DNA of 64,000 nucleotides from Caulobacter radicis (lineage in GTDB: Bacteria; Pseudomonadota; Alphaproteobacteria; Caulobacterales; Caulobacteraceae). A model generated the notes under the pieces. That model did no database searches. It was not told the DNA's origin and saw only the letters and a program-made list of their open reading frames with translations. The stretch is from assembly GCF_003094615.1 (NCBI RefSeq), contig NZ_QDKO01000004.1:1-64000 (forward strand). The letters run 5' to 3'. How positions within the stretch are numbered: the stretch's first letter is position 1; every line of letters begins with the position of its first letter. The position numbers and the translations under genes were made by a program. This document shows, in pieces, positions 27,380 through 36,376 of this stretch.

Positions 27380-27407
27380 AAACGCCCGGGCCAGAGGACC
27401 CGGGCGC
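27380..27407 (-). terminator. Terminator downstream of ftsZ
   Basis: On the minus strand CGCCCGGG-TCCTCTGG-CCCGGGCG is followed by TTTT (plus-strand AAAA at 27380-27383). A perfect eight-base-pair stem plus T run is a standard Rho-independent terminator and ends the ftsZ transcript. Confidence 0.85.
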
Positions 27408-27414
27408 TTCGACT

Positions 27415-27445
27415 TACGCTTTACGCTTACTGTTACGCTTACTGG
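27415..27445 (-). repeat. 12-bp tandem repeat in the ftsZ 3' untranslated region
   Basis: TTACGCTTACTG occurs twice in exact tandem (27422-27433 and 27434-27445), preceded by a partial copy TTACGCT (27415-27421). It sits between the ftsZ stop codon and its terminator, so it is transcribed in the 3' end of ftsZ mRNA. Such units can change copy number by slippage. Confidence 0.8.
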
Positions 27446-27459
27446 TACTAACTCGGTGT

Positions 27460-29004
<1,545 letters not shown>

Positions 29005-29098
29005 GGGGACCCTCGCGTCCTTACGCCGAATTCGCCAAATGAACCGACCGCAAGCCGGTAACGCCTCGACGATCGGGTTAACAGAACAACCACCATCG

Positions 29099-29272
29099 TT
29101 AACTGGCGGTTAAAGCCATAATCTGAGTCGGCTGCAGGTCGATCCCGCTTACAGGGAAAAAAGCGAGTTATCCAAAGGAATTGCTTGGAACTCCTTGGTT
29201 TACAAGCGGGGCCGGAACCCTTGTGCGGCGGAACGCCGCTGGCCTGTTTTCTGCGTCCAGGCCCTCGGATTC
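29099..29272 (-). promoter_or_regulatory. ftsZ upstream control region: CtrA box, DnaA-like box, two GANTC sites
   Basis: TTAACTGGCGGTTAA (29099-29113) is an exact TTAA-N7-TTAA CtrA box, about 95 bases before the ftsZ ATG. GAGTC (29125-29129) and GATTC (29268-29272) are GANTC sites for the CcrM methylase. TTATCCAAA (29168-29176) is one base from the DnaA box TTATCCACA. In Caulobacter crescentus CtrA, DnaA and CcrM methylation are all known to control ftsZ, so the layout fits. The rest of the 29005-29433 gap holds no gene. Confidence 0.75.
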
Positions 29273-29376
29273 GGGGGCGCGAAACTACACTGTTTGGCCA
29301 TTCAGGCACTTAGAAAGTTAAACGACAGGATTAATTCACCCATCGGGCGAGCCGGGTGATTTGGTCCAGACGCACG

Positions 29377-29405
29377 AAAACGCCCCGCCCTTTCAGGCGA
29401 GGCGC
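29377..29405 (-). terminator. Terminator downstream of ftsA
   Basis: On the minus strand CGCCTCGCC-TGAAAG-GGCGGGGCG is followed by TTTT. This would end the ftsQA transcript and isolates ftsZ as a separate transcription unit. Confidence 0.75.
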
Positions 29406-29433
29406 TGACGAATTTCCGCGTCGAGACGACGGC

Positions 29434-30759
29434 TTAGAGGTTGTCGCGCAGCCAGGCGGCGGCCTTGGCCACCGGCGAGGCGTTGGGATCCATCGGGCGC
29501 TTGCGCACCTGCCCGCCGCTGAGGGTCTTGGGCGACACCACCTCGCGCGGACCGAAGGCCGTGCGATGCAGCACCCCGGCGGCGGCGCAGAAGGCCGGGC
29601 CCGAGGCGGCGTCGGCCAGGTGCGGCACCCGGCGCGGACGGCCCAGGCGCACCGGCCGGTCGAACACCCGCACGGCCACTTCGCGCACGCCGGCCAGTTG
29701 GCTGGCGCCGCCGGTCAGGACGATGCCCGCGCCCGGCTCCACCGGCGCGCCCGAGGCCTTCAGGCGCTCGCGCAGCAGCTCCAGCGTCTCCTCGACGCGC
29801 GGCTGGATGATGCCCTTCAGCAAGGAGCGCGGCGCGATGACGGGACCCGCGCCGGGATCGTCGCCCCGCGGCGGGGCCTCGATCATCTCGCGGTCCTCGT
29901 TGGCCGAGGCGATGGCGGATCCGTGCAGGGTCTTGATGCGCTCGGCGCCGGCGACCGAGGTCTGCAGGCCGCGCGCGATGTCCTGGGTGACGTGCCCCCC
30001 GCCGACGGCCAGGCTGTCGACGTGGCACAGGGCGCCGTTGTTGAACACCGCCACCGAGGTCGAGCCGCCGCCCATGTCGATGCAGACAGCGCCCAGGTCC
30101 ATCTCGTCCTCTTCCAGGGCCGCCAGGGCCGAGGCGAAGGGCGCGGCGACGATGCCTTCGAACGACAGGTGGGCGCGCTCGACGCAGTGGGCCAGGGTAT
30201 GGAAGATGTTCTCGTTGACCGAGACGACCAGCAGTTCCAGGCCCAGCGAGCGGCCGAACATGGCGCGCGGGTCGCGGATGCCCTTCTGGCCGTCGACCGA
30301 CCAGGCGATCGGCAGCAGGTGCACGGGCTTGCGGCCCGGCAGGCGCACCTGGGCCAGGGCCGACGAAATGGCGCGCGACAGGTCGCCGTCCGCGATCGGA
30401 CGGGCGCCCAGCGAGACCTGGGTGTGGACGCGGTGGCTGGCCAGTTGGCCGCCCGCGGTGCAGACGCTGACGCCCTGGACGCTGACGCCGGCGACCGTCT
30501 CGGCGCGCTCCACGGCCTGCGCGATCGCCTGGGCGGCTTCGTCCAGATTGACGATCGCCCCGCCGCGCACGCCGCGCGACTGCACGTAGCCGACCCCGGC
30601 GGTCGTCAGGGTGCGGTTGTCGCGGTGGACGCCGTCCGCCTTCATGATGAAGCACGTGACTTTCGACGCCCCCAGGTCCACGGCCGCGACCGCGGGCTGA
30701 CGCACGAGCGTCGCCTTCAGGCCGTCACGGGCCTGTCTCCGGTCCTCAAGTCGCGACAT
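29434..30759 (-). CDS. ftsA: Cell division protein FtsA
   Basis: A 441-residue actin-like protein that tethers FtsZ to the membrane. VAAVDLGASKVTCFI is phosphate-binding motif 1, GAVCIDMGGGSTSVAVF motif 2 and GIVLTGGASQLAGV the adenosine motif. The C-terminal amphipathic helix is KAAAWLRDNL. I use ATG 30759, nine bases after an AGGTGA ribosome site, rather than GTG 30771 four codons earlier. It is 33 bases downstream of ftsQ, and a terminator follows, so ftsQA is one unit. Confidence 0.96.
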   Translation of the reverse strand: MSRLEDRRQARDGLKATLVRQPAVAAVDLGASKVTCFIMKADGVHRDNRTLTTAGVGYVQSRGVRGGAIVNLDEAAQAIAQAVERAETVAGVSVQGVSVCTAGGQLASHRVHTQVSLGARPIADGDLSRAISSALAQVRLPGRKPVHLLPIAWSVDGQKGIRDPRAMFGRSLGLELLVVSVNENIFHTLAHCVERAHLSFEGIVAAPFASALAALEEDEMDLGAVCIDMGGGSTSVAVFNNGALCHVDSLAVGGGHVTQDIARGLQTSVAGAERIKTLHGSAIASANEDREMIEAPPRGDDPGAGPVIAPRSLLKGIIQPRVEETLELLRERLKASGAPVEPGAGIVLTGGASQLAGVREVAVRVFDRPVRLGRPRRVPHLADAASGPAFCAAAGVLHRTAFGPREVVSPKTLSGGQVRKRPMDPNASPVAKAAAWLRDNL

Positions 30760-30792
30760 GGTCAGGGTCACCTCAGTCCATCGTTTCTGTTC

Positions 30793-31698
30793 TTACGCCC
30801 CGTTGGCCACGGGCTGCCCGGGCAGCACGGAGTCTCGGGGCCGGATCGCCACCATCTCGGGATCGCGCAGGTCGATGCGCGCGAAGCCGAGATCGAGGAT
30901 GCGTTGCCGCTGGTCCAGTTGATCCAATTGAATCAACGCGGATTCTTCGTCAATGGCCGGCAGCTGGATCAGCGAGCCATCTTTCAATCGCAGGTCCCAG
31001 CGGCGGTCGTCGACGCGCACCAGCGCCTCGAGACGATCGCGCAGGCGCGGCCGGGCGTTGACCGCCGGCAGGATGTTTCCGGCGGCCTGGTCGGCGCCCT
31101 GCCCCACCACCAGCGGCAGATGCGGGAAGCGCGCGGCGTCGGCCTCGCGGATGATGCGGCCCTCGGCGTCGATCACCTTCAGACGGCCCGAGTGCTGCCA
31201 CACGGCCAGGGCCGGGCGCTCCTCGACGGCGATCATCACGGTGTCGGGCAGCAGGCGGACCACCTTGGCCGACTTGACCCAGCCCACTCCCTCGACGCGG
31301 GACTTCAGATCGACCAGGTCCATGCCGAGCGTCGGCTGGTCCTGGTAGAGACCGCTGGCCTTCAGGATGTCGGCCTGGGCGGTGGCCGAGGCGCCGGTCA
31401 CGTGCACGGCCTTCAGCTTGAAGCCCAGGTTGGCGAATTCGCCGTCGACGCCGTGCACCATCGCCTGGCCCAGGCGCTCGGCGCGGTGGCCGGTGGCCAG
31501 GGTGACGACCAGGGCGAGCGCGAGCGCGCCGCCGGCGACGCCCAGGGCCAGGGTCGGCGACACGCCGACGCCGCCGCGCGCGGCATGCAGCTTCCCCGCC
31601 GGCTGTTGCTGAGCCGGGCGAGCCTTGTTCGGACCTGCGGGCGCTTCGGCCCGGGGGCGCGCTGGCTTGCGCGGTCCCCCCCGCACTGCCGCGGGCAT
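30793..31698 (-). CDS. ftsQ: Cell division protein FtsQ
   Basis: A 301-residue bitopic inner-membrane protein. A basic Pro/Arg-rich cytoplasmic tail (about 1-45) is followed by one transmembrane helix (about 46-66, TLALGVAGGALALALVVTLA), then a POTRA domain (FKLKAVHVTGASATAQADIL) and the FtsQ beta domain (about 150-290). It links the FtsZ ring to FtsB/FtsL and septal wall synthesis. In many relatives ddlB sits just upstream; here a SUFU-domain gene does, 405 bases away. Confidence 0.95.
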   Translation of the reverse strand: MPAAVRGGPRKPARPRAEAPAGPNKARPAQQQPAGKLHAARGGVGVSPTLALGVAGGALALALVVTLATGHRAERLGQAMVHGVDGEFANLGFKLKAVHVTGASATAQADILKASGLYQDQPTLGMDLVDLKSRVEGVGWVKSAKVVRLLPDTVMIAVEERPALAVWQHSGRLKVIDAEGRIIREADAARFPHLPLVVGQGADQAAGNILPAVNARPRLRDRLEALVRVDDRRWDLRLKDGSLIQLPAIDEESALIQLDQLDQRQRILDLGFARIDLRDPEMVAIRPRDSVLPGQPVANGA

Positions 31699-31826
31699 AA
31701 GCGTCCTCCACCATCAGACACTGGAAAAACGGAACCCTTCGACACTTCTCCAAACCCGACCGTCGTTCGACGACGGAGCGGTTTCGGGCGAAGCGCCTAC
31801 GGAGGCGTAGAAAGGCCCGAAGGTCG

Positions 31827-31841
31827 TTAATGCCGGGATAA
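31827..31841 (-). promoter_or_regulatory. Possible CtrA half-consensus box upstream of ftsQA
   Basis: TTAATGCCGGGATAA has one exact TTAA and one ATAA half-site seven bases apart, a single mismatch from TTAA-N7-TTAA. It lies about 130 bases before the ftsQ ATG. CtrA control of ftsQA is known in Caulobacter crescentus; this particular site is inferred. Confidence 0.4.
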
Positions 31842-31973
31842 CGAAGAGGCCGTCGCGTTACGCCTCGGCAACCAAGACGCGCACCATTCTGGGACAGGCG
31901 TTAACCCCTCGCCGCCTTGCAGCGTCAGGGTTTACGGCGTGTTTTCCTTGTTGCGGGAGGCCTTTGCGGCGCG

Positions 31974-32042
31974 ATGATGCGGCGCCGCAAATCTGTGGAT
32001 GAGCACGTAAAGTATGAACGGCCGCGCTTTGCGGCCTTTTGA
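31974..32042 (+). other. Tiny open frame ending in a terminator-like hairpin
   Basis: ATG 31974 (or 31977) opens a 22-codon frame beginning MMRRRKSVDEHVKYERPRF. A GGGAGG lies about 14 bases before it, too far for a good ribosome site. The last codons lie inside GGCCGC-GCTTT-GCGGCC-TTTT (32020-32040), a terminator-like hairpin on the plus strand, although no other plus-strand gene precedes it. This could be a short leader peptide, a small RNA end or chance. The rest of 31699-32103 shows no gene. Confidence 0.25.
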
Positions 32043-32103
32043 CTCACCCGACGGTCGCGGCGACGCGTCGCACGCGCGGGGAGTGTTTTCCAAGGCACAC
32101 GCC

Positions 32104-32754
32104 TCAGGCGACCGACGGCCGCTCCGGGTCGGTAACCTCATCGACGCCCGCCGCCACCAGGCGCTCGTGCAGATCGGCGGTTCTGTTTGCGCGGGCGAAA
32201 TCCAGCTCGTCCTGGCCAGCGCCGACGCAAGACAGCAGCGCGACGGGCCCGACCTCCGTCCGGAAGCCGGCGGAGAAACGACGCCCCTGGGCGACGAACA
32301 CGCCCGCGATCCCGCCCCGCTCGCCGAACTGGAACGGCGCGTTCACGCGACTGCCGACCTCCAGGACCCGCGGTTCGCCGAAACAGCCATGGGCGATCAG
32401 CAGGTCGTAGGCGACGAGGCCGTGCAGCAGCCGGATCGCGTCGTCGTCGCGCCACGGCGTCTCGACGATCAGCTCGTGACCGAGGCCCGGCTCGCCCTCG
32501 TCCGCCCAATCGTTGGAGAGGCCCGAGCTGACGACCAGCCAAGTCGGCCGGTCAGGCGTCGGCGCGAAACGGAAGACGCCGATAGTCAGCCAGCGGGGAT
32601 CAGGCGTTCCCGCCTCGCCAAACGGCGCGAAGGTTTCCGGGCCGAGCGGAAAGACCCCTTCGCCATCCGCCCCGAACAGGGCCGGATAGCGCGTCTCTTC
32701 CCGCTCTTCCCATACGCGCTCCAGGCGCGACTTGCGACGCCAGAAGCTCTTCAA
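32104..32754 (-). CDS. SUFU (suppressor of fused) domain protein
   Basis: A 216-residue cytosolic protein. The central region (TWLVVSSGLSNDW, then GLGHELIVETP and RLLHGLVAYDLL) resembles the suppressor-of-fused domain found in many bacterial proteins, some of which act as immunity proteins against secreted toxins. No toxin or secretion gene adjoins. It begins four bases after the M28 peptidase gene stops on the same strand, so the two are probably co-transcribed. The family call rests on a moderate match, and the biological role is unknown. Confidence 0.68.
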   Translation of the reverse strand: MKSFWRRKSRLERVWEEREETRYPALFGADGEGVFPLGPETFAPFGEAGTPDPRWLTIGVFRFAPTPDRPTWLVVSSGLSNDWADEGEPGLGHELIVETPWRDDDAIRLLHGLVAYDLLIAHGCFGEPRVLEVGSRVNAPFQFGERGGIAGVFVAQGRRFSAGFRTEVGPVALLSCVGAGQDELDFARANRTADLHERLVAAGVDEVTDPERPSVA

Positions 32755-32758
32755 GCGA

Positions 32759-34159
32759 TCAGTGCCCCGCCTGCGCCGGCGCGGCCGCGCCCAGGACGCG
32801 GAAGTCGATGTCGCTGTCGGCCACCAGATAGATGAAGCTCGTCCAAGCGGCCACGTTCTGGGCCAGTTGGATCGGGTCCACCTTGTCCAGGGTGTCGTCG
32901 GCGGTGTGGTGGTAGTCGAAGTAGCGGCTGGCGTCCTGGTTCAGGTTCACCACCGGCACGCCCGCGCCCTCGATGCCGCCGATGTCGGCCCCGCCGTGCG
33001 CGGCCGGGTTGCGGTCGTAATAGATCTTCAGCGGGCTCAGCACCTGGATGGCCGCCTTCATGGCCGGGTGGCCTTCCGAGCCCTTGGGCAGTTGCAGGCT
33101 GTAGATGCGGTCGGCGCCCGTGTCGCTCTCGCCGGCCAGGACCAGCTTTTCGAGGTTGCCCTTGTTGGCGGCCAGGAAGGCGTCGGACGAGCCGCCGCTC
33201 TCTTCGGAGCCCCACATCACCACGCGGATGGTGCGCTTGGGATGCTTGGGCAGCTCGCCGATCAGCTTGGCGGCGGCCGTGGTGATGGCGATGCCGGCGG
33301 CGTCGTCGAAGGCGCCCGTGCCGACGTCCCAGCTGTCGAGGTGGCCGCCGATGACGATCACCTCGTCGGGCTTTTCCGAGCCCTTGATGTCGGCCGAGAT
33401 GTTCCAGGCCACGTCGCCGGCGTCGAGGCTGGAGGCCAGCTTCAGCCTGATGCGCAGCGGGCCCTTCTTGGCCAGGCGCTCAAGCTGTTCGGCCTCCGGC
33501 ACGCCCAGGGCGGCGGCGGGGATGGTGACGACGTCGGCGCCGTTGGTGGTCACGCCGGTGTGCGGCACGGTCGAGCTGGAGGTCGAGACCGAGCGGATCA
33601 GCAGGCCCACGGCCCCGCGCTTGGCCGCCTCGACCGGGCCGGCGCGGCGCGAGACGCCCGCGACGCCGTAGCCGGCGCCGTCCTGGGCGCGAACCATCGG
33701 CTGGGTGATGACGACGATCTTGCCCTTGATGGCGCTGGCGGGCGCGGCGACCATCTCGGCATAGGTGGTGAACAGCACGACCTCGGCCTCGATACCTTCG
33801 GCCGGCGTCGGGATCGTGCGGCCCAGGCCAACGATCGACAGCTTCATCGGATAGGGCGCGACCAGCTCGGCGCTCTCTTCGCCGCGCGTCCAGGACGGCT
33901 TGGCGAACTGGTCGACCTTGATGTTGGTGAAGCCCAGGGCCTTGAACCTGGCCACGCCCCAGTCCTTGGCGCGCTCCATGCCCGGCGAGCCGACGAGGCG
34001 CGGGCCGATGTTGGTGGTCAGGTCCTCGGTGATGTCCCAGGCCAGGCGATCGGTCAGGGCCTTGTCGCGCAGCGCCTCGGCGGTCTTGACGTCTTGAGCG
34101 TGGGCCGCGCCCACGAGCAGGGCGGAAGCGGCGACGGCGGTCAGCAGGCTGCGGATCAT
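32759..34159 (-). CDS. M28-family secreted metallopeptidase
   Basis: A 466-residue protein with a Sec signal peptide (MIRSLLTAVAASALLVGAAHA) and two parts: a PA-like lid domain (about 115-250) inserted in the N-half and an M28 zinc aminopeptidase domain (about 270-450). The two-zinc site is seen in GGHLDSWDVGTGAFDDAAG (His, Asp), EESGG (Glu) and YHHTADDTLD (His). It should act in the periplasm or outside, releasing N-terminal amino acids from peptides. The nearest relatives are PSMA-like or Q-type carboxypeptidases, so exo-specificity is uncertain. Confidence 0.9.
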   Translation of the reverse strand: MIRSLLTAVAASALLVGAAHAQDVKTAEALRDKALTDRLAWDITEDLTTNIGPRLVGSPGMERAKDWGVARFKALGFTNIKVDQFAKPSWTRGEESAELVAPYPMKLSIVGLGRTIPTPAEGIEAEVVLFTTYAEMVAAPASAIKGKIVVITQPMVRAQDGAGYGVAGVSRRAGPVEAAKRGAVGLLIRSVSTSSSTVPHTGVTTNGADVVTIPAAALGVPEAEQLERLAKKGPLRIRLKLASSLDAGDVAWNISADIKGSEKPDEVIVIGGHLDSWDVGTGAFDDAAGIAITTAAAKLIGELPKHPKRTIRVVMWGSEESGGSSDAFLAANKGNLEKLVLAGESDTGADRIYSLQLPKGSEGHPAMKAAIQVLSPLKIYYDRNPAAHGGADIGGIEGAGVPVVNLNQDASRYFDYHHTADDTLDKVDPIQLAQNVAAWTSFIYLVADSDIDFRVLGAAAPAQAGH

Positions 34160-34271
34160 GAGCAGGATTCTCCCCTAAGGCGTGCTTGTCATAGCATCGC
34201 TCTTCCGGTGGAGAACCCCGCCCAACGCCCACTTTTGTCAGCAGTCGGCGGTTGCGGCGAAAATCGCCCCG

Positions 34272-35357
34272 TCAGGGCCGCGGCGCGGCGCCGAACAGCT
34301 TGTCGGCGAAGAGGTCGAGCGCCTTCTGCGACAGGTCGGTGTTGTTGAGGATCACGACGGTGTCGCCGGTGTCCAGCCGATGGCCCAGCACAGAGCGATA
34401 GCCGGCCGTGCGCCCGGTCTCCCAGGCCGCCGGCTTGACCTGGCCGTCGATGGTCAGGCTGCGCACCCGCCCGCCCAGCGCATAGTCCTGCTCTGGGACC
34501 AGGATGGTCGTCAGGGCCTTGCGCGAGGCCTCGGACAGGAACGGCGTGTCGAAGACGACGTGGGCCGCGACCAGCAGGTCGTCGACCGTGCTGAAGTAGC
34601 CGCCGCTGGCGGCCATGACCTCCATGCGCGGATTGGCCCGCCGCGCCAGGGGCGGGCCGGCATAGTAGGAGACCGCGACGCCCGGCTCGGCGTCGACGCC
34701 GAGGCCCGCCCGGGTATGGCTCATCTTCAGCGGATCGGTCGTCAACTCCCTCACCACCGCCAGGAACGGCTTGCCAGTCACCGCCTCGACGATGGCGCTG
34801 ACCACGAACCAGTTGACCGGGTGGTAGTCGAACTTCGTCCCCGGCGGGAACAGCGGGTCGCCCTGGGCGAAGGCTTTGACGGACTCGGCCGCCGACAGGT
34901 TCTTCTTCAGGAGGTCCGGATCGGCCTTGAGCGCCGGCATGAAGCCGTTGGGAATGCCGCTGGTGTTGGACAGCAGGTGGGTCAGGGTCACCGTCTTGCC
35001 GGTGTCGGGCCGCTGGTCCGGCAGCCAGGCGGCGATCGGCGCGTCGAGGGACAGCTTGCCCTGCTCCACCAGCCGCAGCACGGCGATCGTGGTCAGCCAC
35101 TTCGAGATCGAGGCCACGCAGTAGACGGTGTCACGCGTCGCGGGCTTGCCCGCCTCGATGTCGGCCATGCCGAAGGCGCGGACATAGGACGCCCTGCCCT
35201 TGCGCCCGATCATCACCACGCCCTGGAACTTCTGCTCGGCGACGAAGGCGTCGACCACGGGGTTGTCGGCGCCCAGCCCGGCCGGGGCGGCCATCGAAAG
35301 GCCGGGCGCGGCGCACAGCGCCCCGGCGGCAGCGAACAGGCCGCGTCGGTCGATCAT
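34272..35357 (-). CDS. Serine hydrolase of the beta-lactamase/class C fold
   Basis: A 361-residue protein with an N-terminal export signal (MIDRRGLFAAAGALCAAPGLSMA). The S-x-x-K active site is SISK in VASISKWLTT, and the second motif is probably around DYHPVNW, in place of Y-x-N. Such proteins are peptidases, esterases or beta-lactamases. Length fits EstB/AmpC-like hydrolases, but the third motif (KTG-like) is not clear, so true beta-lactamase activity is doubtful. I use ATG 35357 with a GGGGAG ribosome site. It diverges from the TetR-family regulator at 35507, which may control it. Confidence 0.85.
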   Translation of the reverse strand: MIDRRGLFAAAGALCAAPGLSMAAPAGLGADNPVVDAFVAEQKFQGVVMIGRKGRASYVRAFGMADIEAGKPATRDTVYCVASISKWLTTIAVLRLVEQGKLSLDAPIAAWLPDQRPDTGKTVTLTHLLSNTSGIPNGFMPALKADPDLLKKNLSAAESVKAFAQGDPLFPPGTKFDYHPVNWFVVSAIVEAVTGKPFLAVVRELTTDPLKMSHTRAGLGVDAEPGVAVSYYAGPPLARRANPRMEVMAASGGYFSTVDDLLVAAHVVFDTPFLSEASRKALTTILVPEQDYALGGRVRSLTIDGQVKPAAWETGRTAGYRSVLGHRLDTGDTVVILNNTDLSQKALDLFADKLFGAAPRP

Positions 35358-35506
35358 CGGAAAACTCCCCACAAACCGCCGCCCCCAGCAATCGCCGAGA
35401 CCCTGGCGCACGGGCGATCCCAAGTCCCGTTAAGCTTTGGCAATGAGCGAACATTGGCATTCGACGAGAAGCGCTCTAGGTCTGTTGGCGACTTCAGGAG
35501 ACCCCG

Positions 35507-36169
35507 ATGCCCAAGCCGACGGTCGTACCGGCCGCCGACATTCCGCTCGACGCCAAGCTGCGGCCGACCCAGGCCCGCGCCCAGGACACCTACGAGGTGG
35601 TGCTGGTCACCGCCGGCGAACTGCTGATCGAGTCCGGCTTCGAGCAACTGACCACCAACGCCATCTGCAAGCGCGCCGGCCTGACCCCGCCGGCGCTCTA
35701 TCGCTACTTCCCCAACAAGTACGCGATCCTGAAAGAGCTGGGCGACCGGCTGATGCGGCTCCAGGACGAGGCCGTGTTCGCCTGGATGGAGGCCGGCGGC
35801 CTGGAGGGCGCAACCGCTTCGGAGCGCGTGGCCAAGACCGCCGCCCTGCTGACCGACGTCATCGACATGACCCGCCGCTTTCCCGGCGGCGCGGCCATCG
35901 GCCGGGCTCTGCGCGCGGTGCCAATGCTCCAGCAGCTGCGCTTCGCCTCGCGCGACATGGTCGCCGGACAGTTCGGCGAGGTGCTGGCCGCACGGTTTCC
36001 GTCGGTCTCGCCGGTCCGCATCCGCACCGCCACCCGCATGATGGTCGAGCTGACCTACGCCGCCACCGAAATGGCCGTCGAGGAACCGGGGCAGGACGCC
36101 GGCGCCCTGGCCGAAGAGATCGGGCGACTGTTCGACTGCTATTTCGAGACGTTCGACACGGTGCTCTAA
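35507..36169 (+). CDS. TetR-family transcriptional regulator
   Basis: A 220-residue repressor-like protein. Residues about 25-75 form the DNA-binding domain (AGELLIESGFEQLTTNAICKRAGLTPPALYRYFPNKYAIL), and the rest is a helical ligand and dimer domain. The inducer cannot be told. It diverges from the serine hydrolase gene across a 149-base gap, a common layout for a regulator and its target. A family-A repeat starts right after its stop codon. Confidence 0.92.
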   Translation: MPKPTVVPAADIPLDAKLRPTQARAQDTYEVVLVTAGELLIESGFEQLTTNAICKRAGLTPPALYRYFPNKYAILKELGDRLMRLQDEAVFAWMEAGGLEGATASERVAKTAALLTDVIDMTRRFPGGAAIGRALRAVPMLQQLRFASRDMVAGQFGEVLAARFPSVSPVRIRTATRMMVELTYAATEMAVEEPGQDAGALAEEIGRLFDCYFETFDTVL

Positions 36170-36172
36170 GAT

Positions 36173-36292
36173 TCTCCCCCTCTGGGGGAGGTGGCCCGGA
36201 GGGCCGGAGGGGGGCCGTTCTCAGCTTCCGCCGACTTCGCAGCCACTCCCCTCTCCGTCGGCTTCGCCGACACCTCTCCCACAGGGAGAGGG
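36173..36292. repeat. Inverted intergenic repeat, family A, copy 6
   Basis: Ends TTCTCCCCCTCTGGGGGAGG and CCTCTCCCACAGGGAGAGGG, with inner GGCCCGGAGGGCC and GTCGGCTTCGCCGAC. It begins four bases after the TetR stop. A GATTC (GANTC) site spans its left edge at about 36170-36174. Confidence 0.85.
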
Positions 36293-36376
36293 TGCTGAAA
36301 ACGCCCCCCGCATAACACCGGCTTGCAATAACGATAGTTTTTACTATCGTCACTCCATCGCAGCGGGGGAACGCCG

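Noticed and set aside
29317..29333. Second CtrA box TTAA-N9-TTAA upstream of ftsZ
   Set aside because: Spacing is nine bases, not seven, so it does not meet the consensus.
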